Positions 12,938 to 21,670 of a DNA stretch of 64,000 nucleotides are shown here, one piece after another. Made by a program: the position numbers and the translations under genes. The stretch is from Amycolatopsis lexingtonensis (GTDB lineage: Bacteria > Actinomycetota > Actinomycetes > Mycobacteriales > Pseudonocardiaceae): positions 9,865,001 through 9,929,000 of the forward strand of contig NZ_JADBEG010000001.1 in NCBI RefSeq assembly GCF_014873755.1. The letters are read 5' to 3'. Numbering within the stretch: position 1 is the stretch's first letter; every line of letters begins with the position of its first letter. The notes below the pieces were generated by a model. It did no database searches. It was not told where the DNA came from and was given only the letters and a program-made list of their open reading frames with translations.

Positions 12938-13630
12938 TCAGTGCGCGACCAGGCCGGTCGGGCGGTCGGGCGCCGGCGGGACGCGGAACAGGCGGGTGAA
13001 CAGGTCCAGGTGCGCCGGGTCGCCCTCGACGCGGACCTTGCCGCTGGCGATCGCGTCCGGCGCCGACAGGCTGCCGTTCAGCAGGTCCAGCAGCGCCGGT
13101 CCCTGCGGCTCGATCACCAGGTCGGCGGCGGGCAGCGCGCCCGCGGACGCCTTGAGCGCGCCGTCGTCGACCATCGCGTGCACGACCATGTCGCCGGGGT
13201 GGTGCAGCTCGTAGTTGACGTGCACGCCCGTGGCGGCCTCCTCCTGGAAGGTCGTGTAGAGCGAGATGATCGCGGTGTCGAGCGTGAAGACCTCGTCCGG
13301 CTTCGGGTAGGTCAGCGACCGCGAGCCCCACAGGCCGAGGTCGAGCACGATGTGGTCGAGCTCGGTGCCGTACTCGGTGAGCTCGTAGACGATGCCGCCG
13401 TCGAGCTGCGACAGCACGCGCCGGCGGACCACGCCCGACTCCTCGAGCTCGTTGAGCCGCGAAGTCAGGATGCTCACCGGGATGCGCGGCAGCGTGCGCT
13501 GCAGGTCGGTGAAGCGCTTCGGGCCGAGCATGAGGTCACGGACGACGAGCAGCGACCAGCGCTCGCCGACGATCTCGAGCGCCCGGGCCAGGCCGCAGAA
13601 CTGTCCGTAGGTGCGAGCAGAGGTAGGCAT
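12938..13630 (-). CDS. HxlR-family regulator with SCP2-like C-terminal domain
   Basis: 230 aa. Residues 1-110 are an HxlR winged helix (CGLARALEIVGERWSLLVVRDLMLGPKRFTDLQ, then ILTSRLNELEESGVVRRR). From about 130 the protein continues into a domain resembling the sterol-carrier SCP2 fold (LLDLLNGSLSAPDAIASGKVRVEGD). HxlR proteins respond to electrophiles or small ligands; the extra domain may bind the ligand. A paralogue of the same layout is at 29237-29935. It is divergent from the YcaO gene across a 301-bp spacer, so it may or may not control that operon. Confidence 0.85.
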   Translation of the reverse strand: MPTSARTYGQFCGLARALEIVGERWSLLVVRDLMLGPKRFTDLQRTLPRIPVSILTSRLNELEESGVVRRRVLSQLDGGIVYELTEYGTELDHIVLDLGLWGSRSLTYPKPDEVFTLDTAIISLYTTFQEEAATGVHVNYELHHPGDMVVHAMVDDGALKASAGALPAADLVIEPQGPALLDLLNGSLSAPDAIASGKVRVEGDPAHLDLFTRLFRVPPAPDRPTGLVAH

Positions 13631-13779
13631 ACTCGGGTCCTCACTATGTCTCGGGGTGCCAGACCGGGCACCACCCCCGAATCGCGCAGGGCCGCGAGGT
13701 CGGATACGGTGCCCCGTGACGCACCATTCCGCCGCGGGCGTCGCTGTCTACGGTGACGGTTCAGCGCGGTGCGCGGCCA

Positions 13780-13858
13780 GTGAGTCCCGCATCGGCGCAC
13801 CGTGCGTTTTCCATGTCGACCCATGCGTTTTGCATGACTTCTCCGTGTTTGCCGCACT
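13780..13858 (+). promoter_or_regulatory. Phased direct repeats upstream of the YcaO gene (block 1)
   Basis: Four same-strand words at 13780 (GTGAGTCCCGCATC), 13802 (GTGCGTTTTCCATG), 13823 (ATGCGTTTTGCATG) and 13845 (GTGTTTGCCGCACT), spaced 22, 21 and 22 bp. Two-turn phasing is typical of SARP or tandem AraC binding sites. The last word ends 74 bp before the YcaO start. Similar blocks occur at 20840 and 30953. Confidence 0.6.
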
Positions 13859-13931
13859 GGCTGAGTAGACCTCGGGTGGAGCAGGATTCAGATTCTCGTC
13901 CCGCCCCACCCGGCTACCGGCAGGAGAGCCG

Positions 13932-16238
13932 ATGCGCACGACAGCTGTCAACGCACGGGTTCCGGAAGACGGCGGCTCGACGCCGGCGCGGGCCCCGGCC
14001 TTCCGCCGTCACCTCCGGGCCGAGGTCAGGGCGGGCAAAGGGGCGTACCTGTTCTCCGAACAGGGCGTGATCGCGATGCGCGGCGCGAAGATCGAGTCGC
14101 TCGCCGCGCTTCTGGACGGTAAGCACGACCTCGACGGGCTGCTGCGCGATCGGCCCGGCGGGATGGCGCCGGAGGAGGTCGCGGCGCTGCTGGCGCAGCT
14201 GGTCGACGCCGGGCTGGTGACGTTGCGCAGCCAGAGCGACGAAGAGCGGCTCGGTGACGAACGCGCGCTGGCTTACTGGGACGCGTGCGGCGTGGACGCC
14301 GACCTCGTCGCCGCACGGCAGGGCACCGTGCGGCTGACGGCGGTCGGCGACAGCGCCGACGGAGTGGACACCGGTGCGGTCGAGCGGGCGCTCGCCGGTG
14401 CCGGGCTCGGGGTGGTGCGCGCGGACGCCGGCTCCGCCGACCTGTCGGTCGTGCTGTGCGCCGACTACCTCGACCCGCGGCTGGCCGTGGTCGACGCCGA
14501 GCACCGGCGGTCCGGGCGGCCGTGGCTGCTGGCTCGCCCGTTCGGCGCCCAGGTGTGGATCGGCCCGGTGCTGCAGCCGACCGGGGCCTGCTGGCACTGC
14601 CTGACCCACCGGTTGTGGGGCCACCGGCACGCCGAAGCGTGCGTGCAGGAGGAACTGGGCCACGCCGGCCCGGCGCGCCGCCCGATGCCGGCGTTGCCGC
14701 CGCTGACCTCGGCCGCGGCGCACCTCGTCGCGCTGGAGGCGGCCAAGTGGGTGGCCGGGTACCGCTACCACGGCCAGCAGTGCGTGTGGACGCTCGACAC
14801 CCTGGACCTGCAGGGCAGGCTGCACGAACTGCGCCGCCGCCCGCAGTGCCCCGGCTGCGGCGACCCGTGGCAGGTCGCGTGGCGGTCGGTCCGCCCGGTG
14901 ACGCTGCGGCCGGCGAAGAAGGCGACCACCGGCGGCGGCGGGCACCGCACGGCGACGCCGTCGCAGATGCTCGAACGGCACCGGCACCTGATCAGCCCGG
15001 TCACCGGGATCATCAAGGAGATCCAGCCGGACCCGGCCGCGCCGCCGTTCGCCAACGCCTACCGCTCCGGCCCCAACGTCGCCCGCGGCATCACCGGGAT
15101 GGCCGCGCTGCGCGCCGGGCTGCGCTGCGAGAACGGCGGCAAGGGCGTCAGCCCGCTCGACGCCGAGGTCAGCGCGCTCTGCGAGGCGGCGGAACGGTTC
15201 TCCGGCAACTTCCAGGGCGACGAACTGCGCATCCGCGGCTCCTACGAAGAACTGGGCGACGAAGCCGTCCACCCCAACAGCTGCATGCTCTTCGCCGACC
15301 AGCAGTACGCCGACCGGGTCGCCTGGAACCGGGCGCACGCCGACTTCCAGCAGGTCCCCGAGCCGTTCGACCCGGCGGCCCGCACCGACTGGACGCCCGT
15401 GTGGTCGCCGTCGGGGCGCCGCCGCCTGCTGCCGACGTCCTACCTGTACTACGGGACCCCGCGGGAGAGCGCGGCGCGCGGGGTGCGCGCGGACTCGAAC
15501 GGCGCGGCGGCGGGCAGCAGCCTGGAGGACGCGATCCTGCAGGGCGCGCTCGAACTCGTCGAACGCGACGCCGTGGCGCTGTGGTGGTATAACCGCACGC
15601 CGGTGCCGGGGGTCGACCTGGCGTCCTTCGCCGACGCGTGGCTGGAGGAGATGTCCGGAAACTACGCGGCGATCGGCCGCGAGCTGTGGGTCCTCGACGT
15701 GACCTCCGACCTCGGGATCCCGGTGGCCGTCGCGCTTTCGCGGCGAACCGACGGCCCGCACGAAGACATCATGATGGGCTTCGGCGCGCACCTCGACCCG
15801 CGGATCGCGGTGCGCCGCGCGGTGACCGAGCTCAACCAGATGCTGCCGATCGTGCGCGAAGCCGGCCAAGGGCTCGACGACCCGGACGCGCGGCGCTGGC
15901 TGGCCTACGCGACCGTCGCGAACCAGCCGTACCTGCGGCCGGCGGCGGGGCAGCGGATGCGGACCGCCGCGGACTTCCCGTTCGTCAACCGGCCCGACGT
16001 CCGCGACGACGTCGAGGCGCTGGGCCGGGTGTTCGACCGCGCGGGCCTGGAACTGCTGGTGCTCGACCAGACGCGCCCGGACGTCGGGATCCCCGTGGTC
16101 AAGGTGCTCGTCCCGGGGCTGCGCCCCTTCTGGGCCCGGTTCGCGCCCGGCCGGCTCTTCGACGTCCCGGTCGCATTGGGCAGGCTCGAAACGCCGACCC
16201 CGTACGCGCGGCTCAACCCGTTCCCGATGTTCCTCTGA
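13932..16238 (+). CDS. Fused E1-like/YcaO cyclodehydratase (TOMM-type)
   Basis: 768 aa. The N-terminal half (about 1-370) is the E1-like partner that binds leader peptides; it has a zinc site made of CWHC (near 217) and CPGCGDPW (near 312). The C-terminal half (about 375-768) is a YcaO domain with the ATP-binding acidic motif SLEDAILQGALELVERDAVALWW and the later DDPDARRWLAYATVANQP region. The protein ends NPFPMFL, a reduced form of the proline-rich C-terminus of azoline-forming YcaO proteins. The family uses ATP to cyclise Cys, Ser or Thr to azolines. ATG 13932 has AGGAGAG before it. It is followed by the SagB-type dehydrogenase, which would oxidise the azoline. Confidence 0.9.
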   Translation: MRTTAVNARVPEDGGSTPARAPAFRRHLRAEVRAGKGAYLFSEQGVIAMRGAKIESLAALLDGKHDLDGLLRDRPGGMAPEEVAALLAQLVDAGLVTLRSQSDEERLGDERALAYWDACGVDADLVAARQGTVRLTAVGDSADGVDTGAVERALAGAGLGVVRADAGSADLSVVLCADYLDPRLAVVDAEHRRSGRPWLLARPFGAQVWIGPVLQPTGACWHCLTHRLWGHRHAEACVQEELGHAGPARRPMPALPPLTSAAAHLVALEAAKWVAGYRYHGQQCVWTLDTLDLQGRLHELRRRPQCPGCGDPWQVAWRSVRPVTLRPAKKATTGGGGHRTATPSQMLERHRHLISPVTGIIKEIQPDPAAPPFANAYRSGPNVARGITGMAALRAGLRCENGGKGVSPLDAEVSALCEAAERFSGNFQGDELRIRGSYEELGDEAVHPNSCMLFADQQYADRVAWNRAHADFQQVPEPFDPAARTDWTPVWSPSGRRRLLPTSYLYYGTPRESAARGVRADSNGAAAGSSLEDAILQGALELVERDAVALWWYNRTPVPGVDLASFADAWLEEMSGNYAAIGRELWVLDVTSDLGIPVAVALSRRTDGPHEDIMMGFGAHLDPRIAVRRAVTELNQMLPIVREAGQGLDDPDARRWLAYATVANQPYLRPAAGQRMRTAADFPFVNRPDVRDDVEALGRVFDRAGLELLVLDQTRPDVGIPVVKVLVPGLRPFWARFAPGRLFDVPVALGRLETPTPYARLNPFPMFL

Positions 16239-16288
16239 GCGCCCTGTGCGGGAGTTCGGTGTTCGTAGTTCGCTTGAGGAGTTTGGCC

Positions 16289-17734
16289 TTGCCTGCAGAC
16301 CGCCAGGAGGGGATCCCGGAGACCGTCCGGCTCTGGTCCCTCACCGAAGACACCCTGCTGGAGGCGGGGGACGACGACACGATCGTCGCGATCACCTGGT
16401 GGGGTGAGTACGAGCTGGCGGGCATCCCAGGGCCGGTTCGCGAATCACTGGGCCGGATGGTGCTCGGCCCGGTCTCGATGGGCAACCTCGCTTCCTCGGC
16501 CAGCGGTGGCCCCGAAGCTTGGGCGGGCGCGCTGCGCCGCGCCCTCAACCGGCTGTCCGGCTCGGTCGTGCACTCCCTGGCGCTCAACGACGGCCGCGGG
16601 CCGCTGCTTTCGGCGATCCCGGTGACGCAGAACCCGGTTTTCCCGAGCGATCCGGTGCCACCCGAGCGGCTCATCAAGCTTTCCCGGTTCTCGGCGATGC
16701 GGCCGGACAGCGGCGGGCTGCTGCTCGAATCGCCCCGCGCCCGGTACCGCGTCGCGCTGCTGCGGCCGCCCGCGGTGAGCGTGGCGTCGTCGCTCGCGCG
16801 GCCGGTCACCGTCGCGCAGGTCGCCGAGACCACCGGGCTGGCCGAAGCGGTGGTGGCCGACATCGCCGCCTTCCTGGTGTCGGCAGGCGTGGTGCTGGCG
16901 GCCGACGACTGGGCCGAGTTCGCCGAGGACGGCGACGACGACCTCGCCGTCTGGTCGCAGGACGACCTGATGTTCCACGCCCGCAGCCGGACGTGGCAGA
17001 AGGGCGGGTCCTCGGAACCGGGACCGCGCCGGACGGGCGCGGAGCCCCCGGTGGTCAAGCAGATCACCGCGGGCCCCACGTTCCCGCTGCACCGCCCCGA
17101 CCCGGCCGCGCTCAAGGCGAACGACCCCACGCTGAGCTCATTGCTCGAAGAAGACCACGTGTGCCCCGAGGTCACCGAACGCGCGTTGTCGGCCGAGCAG
17201 ATCGGGGAGTTCCTCTTCCGCGCGGCGCGGGTGCGGTCCATCGGGCCGACCTACCTGCCCGGCGGGCCCGGCCACGAGGCGTCCCAGCGGCCGTACTTCA
17301 GCGTCGCCTGCCTGTACGAGCTCGAAATCTACGTCGCCATCAACCGGTGCGCGGGTCTCGGGCGCGGGATCTACCACTACGACCCGCTGTGGCACACGCT
17401 GACGCTCATCAACGACGACGCGGTGGCCCTGGACGGCCTGCTCGACCTGGCGATGATCGGGGCGGGCAGCCACCGCAGGCCGTCGGTGCTGCTGACGATG
17501 ACCGCGCGGATGTCGCGGATCGCCTGGGTGCTGGGCAGCGCCGCGTACGCGACGACGCTGCTGCACGTCGGCGCGCTCCAGCAGGTCCTGTACCTCTCGG
17601 CGAAGGCGATGGGGCTCGCCGCGCACGCCGTGCCGGTCGACGCCGGCGACCGCGTCGACCGCTCGCTGAAGCTGGAGTGGCCCGCCGAAGTGAGCGTCGG
17701 CGAGTGCGTCCTCGACTTCCCCGGGGTCGGTTGA
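16289..17734 (+). CDS. SagB-type azoline dehydrogenase
   Basis: 481 aa. The C-terminal part (about 270-481) is a nitroreductase-fold FMN domain of the SagB/ThcOx type: RSIGPTYLPGGPG, then CLYELEIYVAINRCAGLGRGIYHYDP, then the LGSAAYATTLLHVGALQQVLYLSAKAMGLA helix. The N-terminal part (about 1-240) holds a wHTH-like region (VTVAQVAETTGLAEAVVADIAAFLV) seen in SagB/ThcOx dehydrogenases. It would convert azolines to azoles with FMN. The TTG start at 16289 is chosen for GAGGAG seven bases upstream; it is 50 bp after the YcaO stop, so one operon is likely. Farther upstream GTG/TTG starts exist in the same frame. Confidence 0.87.
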   Translation: MPADRQEGIPETVRLWSLTEDTLLEAGDDDTIVAITWWGEYELAGIPGPVRESLGRMVLGPVSMGNLASSASGGPEAWAGALRRALNRLSGSVVHSLALNDGRGPLLSAIPVTQNPVFPSDPVPPERLIKLSRFSAMRPDSGGLLLESPRARYRVALLRPPAVSVASSLARPVTVAQVAETTGLAEAVVADIAAFLVSAGVVLAADDWAEFAEDGDDDLAVWSQDDLMFHARSRTWQKGGSSEPGPRRTGAEPPVVKQITAGPTFPLHRPDPAALKANDPTLSSLLEEDHVCPEVTERALSAEQIGEFLFRAARVRSIGPTYLPGGPGHEASQRPYFSVACLYELEIYVAINRCAGLGRGIYHYDPLWHTLTLINDDAVALDGLLDLAMIGAGSHRRPSVLLTMTARMSRIAWVLGSAAYATTLLHVGALQQVLYLSAKAMGLAAHAVPVDAGDRVDRSLKLEWPAEVSVGECVLDFPGVG

Positions 17735-17801
17735 CCCCTGAAACCGGGACTGCGCCCTGTTACCTTGGTGGCCTGGGGTGCGGGGTGACACGGGAGGGGC
17801 C

Positions 17802-18995
17802 GTGGATTATCCGGTGCGGGTGCGCGGTTTGCGGTTTCGGAGGCGGGCCGCGCCGCCCGCGGAGGAGCGGCGGGATTCCCGCGCGCTCGTGCTCGGCGCG
17901 CAAGCCGTGGCCGCCGTCGGCGTGGCCTTGCTGGCCGTCCTGCCGGTGCTGACCGGTGCGGAGCCGTGGTTCCTGCGGCCGGCCGCGCTGGCCTGTGCCG
18001 CGGGGCTGGTGGCCGGGCACCTGTGCTGGTTCGCCCGTGGCCGGGTCCGGCGCCCGTGGCTGGCACTGACCGTGCAGGCCGCACTGGGTTTCGGGCCGTT
18101 GCTGCCGCTCGGGGCGTCGTGGAGCACCGCGAGCGGGTTCTTCGCCGGTGGCCTGCTGCTGGTGTCGCCGCCGGCCAGAGCGGTCCCCTGGGCGCTGCTC
18201 GCGTGCGTCGTGGCCGGAGTCGTTTCCGTGGTGCCGAGCTGGCCCGCCGGCTGGCTCGAGGCCGGACTGGGGAGCGCGGTGTCGGCCGGTGTGGCGGCGC
18301 TGTCGCTGTTCGGGCTCGCGACGGCCGCGAGGGTGGTCGCCGGGCGGGCGCAGGAGGTGTGCGAGCTGAAGCGCCGGACCATCGCCGAGGAACGCATGCG
18401 GTTCTCCCGCGACCTCCACGACCTGCTGGGATTGAGCCTTTCGGCCATCACCCTCAAGGGTGAACTCGTGGATCGCCTGGTGCCCGGCAAACCGGAGCTG
18501 GCCAAGGCGGAGCTTTCGGAGCTGCTCGTGATGTCCCGGCGCGCGCTGGCCGACGTCCGCACGATCGCGGCCGGCTACCGCGAGCTGTCGCTGGAGGAGG
18601 AGTGCCGCGCGGCGGCGGACGTGCTGAGCGCGGCGGGCACCCGCGTGACGGTCGCCCGGTCCGGCATCGGCGAGCTGCCCTCGCCGGTGGCCACGACGCT
18701 GGGGACGGTGCTGCGCGAAGGCGTGACGAACGTGGTGCGCCACAGCACCGCGAGCTGGTGCGCGTTTTCGGTGAGCACGGAGGACGGCACGGCCTGGCTG
18801 GAGATCGTCAACGACGGCGCGAACGGCGCGGGCGACGGTGGCGAGAGTTCCGGGGCCGGGCTGCGGAACCTGGGCGACCGCGTGGAGGCCATGAACGGCA
18901 CGCTGACGACCGAAGTGGGCCCGGACGGCACCCACCGCCTGCTGGTGGCCATCCCGGTCGGCTCGGTGCGGCGGGAACGCCCGCGCGCCAGCTGA
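17802..18995 (+). CDS. DesK/NarL-type sensor histidine kinase
   Basis: 397 aa. The N-terminal 175 residues form about five to six membrane helices with almost no external loop, so any signal is likely sensed in the membrane. A dimerisation/phosphoacceptor HisKA_3 helix follows (SRDLHDLLGLSLSAITLKGEL, His near 205), then the ATPase domain with N-box REGVTNVVRHS and G-box GAGLRNLGDRVE. GTG 17802 has GGGAGGGG before it. It is 67 bp after the SagB-type gene on the same strand, so it may be in that operon, and convergent to a response regulator. Its module is closely similar to both halves of the tandem kinase at 22323-24740. Confidence 0.9.
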   Translation: MDYPVRVRGLRFRRRAAPPAEERRDSRALVLGAQAVAAVGVALLAVLPVLTGAEPWFLRPAALACAAGLVAGHLCWFARGRVRRPWLALTVQAALGFGPLLPLGASWSTASGFFAGGLLLVSPPARAVPWALLACVVAGVVSVVPSWPAGWLEAGLGSAVSAGVAALSLFGLATAARVVAGRAQEVCELKRRTIAEERMRFSRDLHDLLGLSLSAITLKGELVDRLVPGKPELAKAELSELLVMSRRALADVRTIAAGYRELSLEEECRAAADVLSAAGTRVTVARSGIGELPSPVATTLGTVLREGVTNVVRHSTASWCAFSVSTEDGTAWLEIVNDGANGAGDGGESSGAGLRNLGDRVEAMNGTLTTEVGPDGTHRLLVAIPVGSVRRERPRAS

Positions 18996-19057
18996 CGCCC
19001 GGACCTTGGAGCGGAGCGTGCGGAGCGGGGCGAAAGCGCTTTCCGGACCGGGGCCGG

Positions 19058-19663
19058 TCAGAGCCACTCGGCTTCGGTGGCGATGCGGATGGCGTGGACC
19101 CGGTTGCGGGCGTTCAGCTTCGTCACCACCGCGGCCAGGTAGTTGCGGACCGTGCCCGCCGACAGGAACAGCTCGGACGCGATGTCGGCCACCGTGCGCC
19201 CGCGTGCCGCCAGCGACAGGATCTCGATCTCGCGCGGGGTCAGCGGGCAGTCGTCGGTTTCCCAGGCGGCGAGCGCCAGTTCGCTGTCGATGACCCGGCG
19301 TCCGATCGCGACCGAACGGACCGCGTTCGCCAGCTTGTCGGACGGTGCGTCCTTGAGCAGGAAGCCGTTCACCTTGGCGTCCAGCGCCCGGCGCACCGTG
19401 CCCGGCCGGCCGAGGCTGGTCAGGATCAGCGTGTGGACGTCCGGCAGGCTTTCGTGGATTTCGATGGCCGCGGAGAGACCGTCCTTGCCCGGCAGGTCGA
19501 TGTCGATGATCGCGACGTCGGGCTGGGCCGCCTTCGCGGCGGGCAGGATCTGGTCGCCCGTGGACACCTCGGCCACGACCTCGATGTCGGATTCGAGGTT
19601 CAGCAAGGCGACGAGCGCGCCGCGGACCATGTGCATGTCCTCGGCCAGCAACACCTTGATCAC
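19058..19663 (-). CDS. NarL/LuxR-type response regulator
   Basis: 201 aa. The receiver domain (about 1-120) has the phosphoacceptor Asp in VAIIDIDLPGKDG and the conserved Lys in FLLKDAPSDKLANAV. The LuxR helix-turn-helix is at the C-terminus (LTPREIEILSLAARGRTVADIASELFLSAGTVRNYLAAVVTKL). The start is GTG 19663, reading VIKVLLAEDMHMVRG, which gives exactly the length of the paralogue at 21671-22276. Its cognate kinase is probably one of the three kinase modules in this locus; which one cannot be told from sequence alone. Confidence 0.92.
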   Translation of the reverse strand: MIKVLLAEDMHMVRGALVALLNLESDIEVVAEVSTGDQILPAAKAAQPDVAIIDIDLPGKDGLSAAIEIHESLPDVHTLILTSLGRPGTVRRALDAKVNGFLLKDAPSDKLANAVRSVAIGRRVIDSELALAAWETDDCPLTPREIEILSLAARGRTVADIASELFLSAGTVRNYLAAVVTKLNARNRVHAIRIATEAEWL

Positions 19664-19865
19664 GACGGTACCTCGCACCCCAGTCCGACGACTCCGAACG
19701 GTAATTGTACGCCATTGCGCGACGACGCAAGAGTTTCCCGGAAGTGAAACCCCGATCGCGCACCGGGGGAGAATGCCCCTCAATTCCTGCGCACTTACCC
19801 GAGATAGGCGGGTACCCGCAATCCCGCGGCCGATGTCGGCACGTTGGGCCGAACGGCCGCGGGTT

Positions 19866-19965
19866 CATCCCCAGTCAAGCACGCCGCCCGCGGACCCCGC
19901 GCGGGCGGCACATCCCCAGTCAAGCACGCCGCCCGCGGACCCCGCGCGGGCGGCACATCCCCAGT
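19866..19965. repeat. 45-bp tandem repeat with hairpin unit (2.2 copies)
   Basis: CATCCCCAGTCAAGCACGCC begins identical 45-bp units at 19866 and 19911, with a partial third at 19956. Each unit contains GCCGCCCGCG...CGCGGGCGGC, able to form a strong hairpin. It lies between the start of the response regulator and the end of the AraC gene, so it probably ends AraC transcription. The 309-bp spacer otherwise holds nothing I recognise. Confidence 0.85.
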
Positions 19966-19972
19966 GTTCCGT

Positions 19973-20725
19973 TCAGCTCGCCAGCGACCGCGAAACGGCG
20001 GCCTGGCGCAGGTCCGGGAGAGCCAGCAGGACCGGCGGGTCGAAGCCGTGGCGCGGGCGCAGCCGCACGTCGGCCAGGCTCGCCGTGACGCCGCGCTGGA
20101 TGTGCACCGGGCCGGTGAGGCCGGTGAACGGCCGCAGTGCCTGGTTGCCGTCCAGCGCGCACGTGCCGAAGGCGTGCGTCAGCACGTACCACGACCCCAG
20201 CGGCACGTCTGCCAGCGCGTACGGCCCGGGACCGGGCACGACCACGTGCCGGGCGGGGGTGCCCTCGGCGATCCGAGCGCTGAAGAGCCCGACGAACACC
20301 GGTCCGACGTCGGCCGGCGAGGAGAGGCGCAGCTGCCCCCGCACGGTGGCGCCCGAGCCCGGCTCGGCCTGCCGGTCGGCGATCCGCGGCGCCATGCCGT
20401 GCAGCTGGCGGTAGCCCGACGGCGAGATGCCGACGCTGCCGCTGAACCGCGCGCTGAACGTGCCGACGCTGTTGTACCCGACCTGGTGGCTGATGTCGGC
20501 CACCGAGATCACGGTGGTCGCGAGCAGGCGTTTCGCCTCCGCCAGCCGCAGGGCCGAGAGGAACCGCCCGGGCGAGAGCCCGGTGACCCGCAGGAACACG
20601 CGGGTGAAGTGGAACTTGCTGAACATGGCCGCGCGGGCGAGGTCGTCGATCGTGAGCCGCTCGCCCAGGTTGTCTCGCATGGTCACGATCGCTCGTGCCA
20701 CAGCTTGCCGGACGATCTCATCCAT
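19973..20725 (-). CDS. AraC-family transcriptional regulator (RiPP locus)
   Basis: 250 aa. Unusually, the two AraC helix-turn-helix motifs are at the N-terminus (about 1-105: IVTMRDNLGERLTIDDLARAAMFSKFHFTRVF, then ISVADISHQVGYNSVGTFSARFSGSVGISPSGYRQLH). The C-terminal half is a beta-rich ligand domain of unknown specificity. ATG 20725 follows GGAAGGACGG. The layout matches the second AraC protein at 31308-32213 in the enediyne cluster, so these two are diverged paralogues. It is divergent from the candidate precursor gene. Confidence 0.88.
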   Translation of the reverse strand: MDEIVRQAVARAIVTMRDNLGERLTIDDLARAAMFSKFHFTRVFLRVTGLSPGRFLSALRLAEAKRLLATTVISVADISHQVGYNSVGTFSARFSGSVGISPSGYRQLHGMAPRIADRQAEPGSGATVRGQLRLSSPADVGPVFVGLFSARIAEGTPARHVVVPGPGPYALADVPLGSWYVLTHAFGTCALDGNQALRPFTGLTGPVHIQRGVTASLADVRLRPRHGFDPPVLLALPDLRQAAVSRSLAS

Positions 20726-20839
20726 GGTAGGCCGTCCTTCCGGTCGAGGAGTGCCGCCCGATCGCCTTCCCGGCGAAGGCACCCGGTGCGGGAATTGATT
20801 CCGGCTAAAACTGTAGATCCGTTGCCGTCTACTTCTTAA

Positions 20840-20916
20840 GTGCTCTGTGCACCGGTCGACGTGGATTTCACCGGTGGTCGACATGCGTTTTGCACATGGC
20901 CCGTTTGCCGGGGTTT
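20840..20916 (+). promoter_or_regulatory. Phased direct repeats upstream of the candidate precursor (block 2)
   Basis: GTGCTCTGTGCACC at 20840, GTGGATTTCACCGG at 20861 and ATGCGTTTTGCACA at 20883 (spacing 21 and 22 bp), with a weaker GTTTGCCGGGG at 20903. The third word is almost identical to 13823 and 30974. It lies in the 455-bp divergent spacer between the AraC regulator and the small peptide gene, about 260 bp from the latter. Confidence 0.55.
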
Positions 20917-21180
20917 CGAGGGGGTAGTCGACGTGCATCGGACGTGTGTCACCCGCGCCGGTGATAGCGAAGAGCAGTCGACTGACCGCGCTTGGTCACG
21001 AAATAGGCGTGCTTCGCTCATGTTTCGACTTCTTGCTAGTCCATTCGGAGTCTGCTTCGGAACCGCACGGACCATGTGTAAGCCACAGTGGCCCGATGAT
21101 GCGGGCACTGGCTGTCGTTGTGCCGTTCAGCGACGATTTATGTCACGTGAAGCATTCATCTTCGCCACTGGGGAGCAACA

Positions 21181-21357
21181 ATGTCCGCACAGTTTTCCGC
21201 TGAAGTTCGCTCGCTTTTCGCCGACATGGGTATCGAGTTCGACAAGGCCGGGACCGACCTGGCGATCGACCGCTTCGAGCAGTGGAGCAACGGCGACGCC
21301 GACCTCCGCCCGGTGCGCGGCTCCGTCTGCCGCGTCGATCTCCTCGAAGCCGCCTGA
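21181..21357 (+). CDS. Candidate RiPP precursor peptide (58 aa)
   Basis: A short gene with a convincing GGGGAG ribosome binding site seven bases before ATG 21181 and a strong hairpin 24 bp after its stop. The peptide has an acidic, helix-prone leader-like part (SAEVRSLFADMGIEFDKAG ... IDRFEQWSNGD) and a short C-terminal tail, VRGSVCRVDLLEAA. That tail contains the only Cys and one Ser, either of which could be a cyclodehydratase target. I do not recognise a family. Its place between the AraC and response regulator genes of a YcaO/SagB locus makes it the best precursor candidate here. Alternatively it is a small regulatory or structural protein. Confidence 0.62.
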   Translation: MSAQFSAEVRSLFADMGIEFDKAGTDLAIDRFEQWSNGDADLRPVRGSVCRVDLLEAA

Positions 21358-21380
21358 GGGTCTTTGTGCAGTTCCCGACC

Positions 21381-21435
21381 GCGCCGAGCCGGTCACGACG
21401 GACATCTCCCGCGTCCGTCGTGGCCGGCTCGGCGC
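21381..21435 (+). terminator. Hairpin terminator after the candidate precursor
   Basis: GCGCCGAGCCGGTCACGACG...CGTCGTGGCCGGCTCGGCGC is a near-perfect stem of about 22 bp with a 10-base loop. There is no U-tract, as is common in high-GC actinobacteria. It marks the precursor as a single-gene transcript or a partial terminator. The rest of 21436-21670 holds nothing I recognise. Confidence 0.8.
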
Positions 21436-21670
21436 ATGTGGAGCACCCGTGTGTCCACAGTCGCCGGACGGCAAGTTTCCCACAGACTGGCCCGCGTGCC
21501 TGTTACGGCCGGTAGCTGTCCGGTCGCGAACCGGCATTTTTAACCTGGTACTTACCTGGGCCGGCGTATTCCGCGGCAGTGGCGGCAAAGTGGTGCCCGA
21601 ATGGTGCAACCGATTCGTCAAGCAGAATGTTTAACTGAGCTTCTGGGGAATCGTGAGTGCGGAGGCACCC

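Noticed and set aside
13631..13931. A second precursor peptide in the spacer before the YcaO gene
   Set aside because: Short frames there have no ribosome binding site and overlap the phased repeats; no leader-core pattern is visible.
19866..19965. Possible CRISPR array
   Set aside because: The units are adjacent 45-bp tandem copies without unique spacers, and no cas gene is near.
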